64,000 bases of DNA from Streptomyces sp. SAI-127 (GTDB lineage: Bacteria; Actinomycetota; Actinomycetes; Streptomycetales; Streptomycetaceae). Within the stretch, counting starts at the first letter, position 1, and the number at the start of each line of letters is the position of its first letter. A program made the position numbers and the translations under genes. Shown here piece by piece: positions 63,658 through 64,000 of this stretch. The DNA lies in contig NZ_JARXYJ010000001.1 in the NCBI RefSeq assembly GCF_029894425.1, positions 9,010,501-9,074,500 on the forward strand. Reading direction: 5' to 3'. Below the pieces are notes generated by a model, which was not told the DNA's origin, made no database searches, and saw nothing but the letters and a program-made list of their open reading frames with translations.

Positions 63658-64000
63658 ATGGAGAAGGACGGCTTGGTAACTCAGGAGAAACCCGCGAAGA
63701 CTGACGGAACCTCGGGCGAGATGGACACCGTCATGCTCGTCGACCCGCGCACAGGCCGCCCCCGGGGCAATGTCACCAAGACTGATGAGCAGGGCGTGGC
63801 CGCAGCGGTGAAGGCGGCGCGGGGCGCACAGCCCGGCTGGGCAGGCACGACGACAGGCGAGCGCTCACGCGCCCTGCTTCGGTTGGCGGCACTCGTCGAG
63901 GCCAGGGCCGACGCGTACATCCACGCCGAGCAGGCGGGAACCGGAAAGCCTCGTGCCGAGGCCGCCGGGGAGGTCGCGCAGTGTGCGGACCTGCTCCGCT
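63658..64000 (+). CDS. Aldehyde dehydrogenase (3'-truncated by window edge)
   Basis: The visible 114 residues match the N-terminal part of NAD(P)-dependent aldehyde dehydrogenases of the betaine/aminobutyraldehyde type: VDPRTGRPRGNVTKTDEQGV, AAVKAARGAQPGWAGTT and GERSRALLRLAALVEARADAY, then AGTGKPRAEAAGEV. The catalytic Cys and Glu lie outside. The enzyme would oxidise an aldehyde to an acid, a good partner for an adenylating enzyme. The ATG at 63658 lacks a clear ribosome site, so the start may be the ATG at 63721 instead. It is transcribed away from the operon. Confidence 0.8.
   Translation, partial: MEKDGLVTQEKPAKTDGTSGEMDTVMLVDPRTGRPRGNVTKTDEQGVAAAVKAARGAQPGWAGTTTGERSRALLRLAALVEARADAYIHAEQAGTGKPRAEAAGEVAQCADLLR

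Overview
The window is chromosomal DNA from a Streptomyces-like actinomycete. GC is high, coding regions have strongly GC-biased third codon positions, same-strand genes are packed with ATGA/GTGA overlaps, and typical streptomycete families are present (SpoIIE phosphatase, CGNR zinc finger, DUF427, MHS transporter, GH115, RHS fragment). Every function below is read from motifs and family knowledge; no database search was possible.

Layout: 1-5 kb holds a sensor kinase plus GerMN-like lipoprotein, an ArsR regulator, a Roadblock protein and a PAS-GAF-SpoIIE phosphatase. 5-10 kb holds a PhyH dioxygenase with a small coupled ORF, a divergent AraC regulator, and a znuACB zinc importer preceded by two Zur-box-like sites. 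9.7-16.5 kb holds a CGNR protein, a GNAT protein, an amidohydrolase and a three-gene cassette (long repeat protein, MoxR ATPase, HExxH/VWA protein). A P450 follows. 17.8-24.5 kb is a hexuronate/mannonate operon (ManD, fructuronate reductase, MHS transporter, idonate-type dehydrogenase, KDG kinase) with a divergent GntR regulator and a perfect 12-bp operator palindrome. 24.5-30.2 kb holds a GT4 glycosyltransferase pair, an ene-reductase/MerR pair with a shared operator, a cysteine-desulfurase-like protein and a DUF427 protein. 30.4-40.3 kb holds pyruvate carboxylase, a GH63/GH13 pair, an MFS exporter and a LuxR regulator. 40.5-46.5 kb holds a GH115 alpha-glucuronidase with a LacI-type operator, an NlpC/P60 protein whose catalytic Cys is Asn, and an extended SDR.

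At about 46.6 kb the character changes. An RHS-core/PemK-like remnant, visibly AT-richer DNA, two free-standing condensation-like proteins and decayed coding traces mark an accessory island. From 51.1 kb to the end is a probable uncharacterised biosynthetic gene cluster, almost all on the minus strand and tightly coupled. In transcription order it encodes a cupin, a carrier-protein/nucleotidyltransferase fusion, an adenylating enzyme, a DegT aminotransferase, an SDR, a class II DAHP synthase, an HprK-like P-loop protein, a sulfotransferase-like protein, a cupin-like protein, an APH-like kinase and a type I DAHP synthase. A divergent aldehyde dehydrogenase runs off the right edge.

The strongest regulatory signal in the window lies before the type I DAHP synthase. 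A short leader peptide contains Trp-Tyr-Trp-Arg-Phe in a row, followed by competing helices and a perfect 11-bp terminator hairpin. This is a classical ribosome-mediated attenuator that appears to read all three aromatic amino acids. Two DAHP synthases of different classes in one cluster imply a product built from a shikimate-derived unit, activated by the adenylating enzyme and held on the carrier domain.
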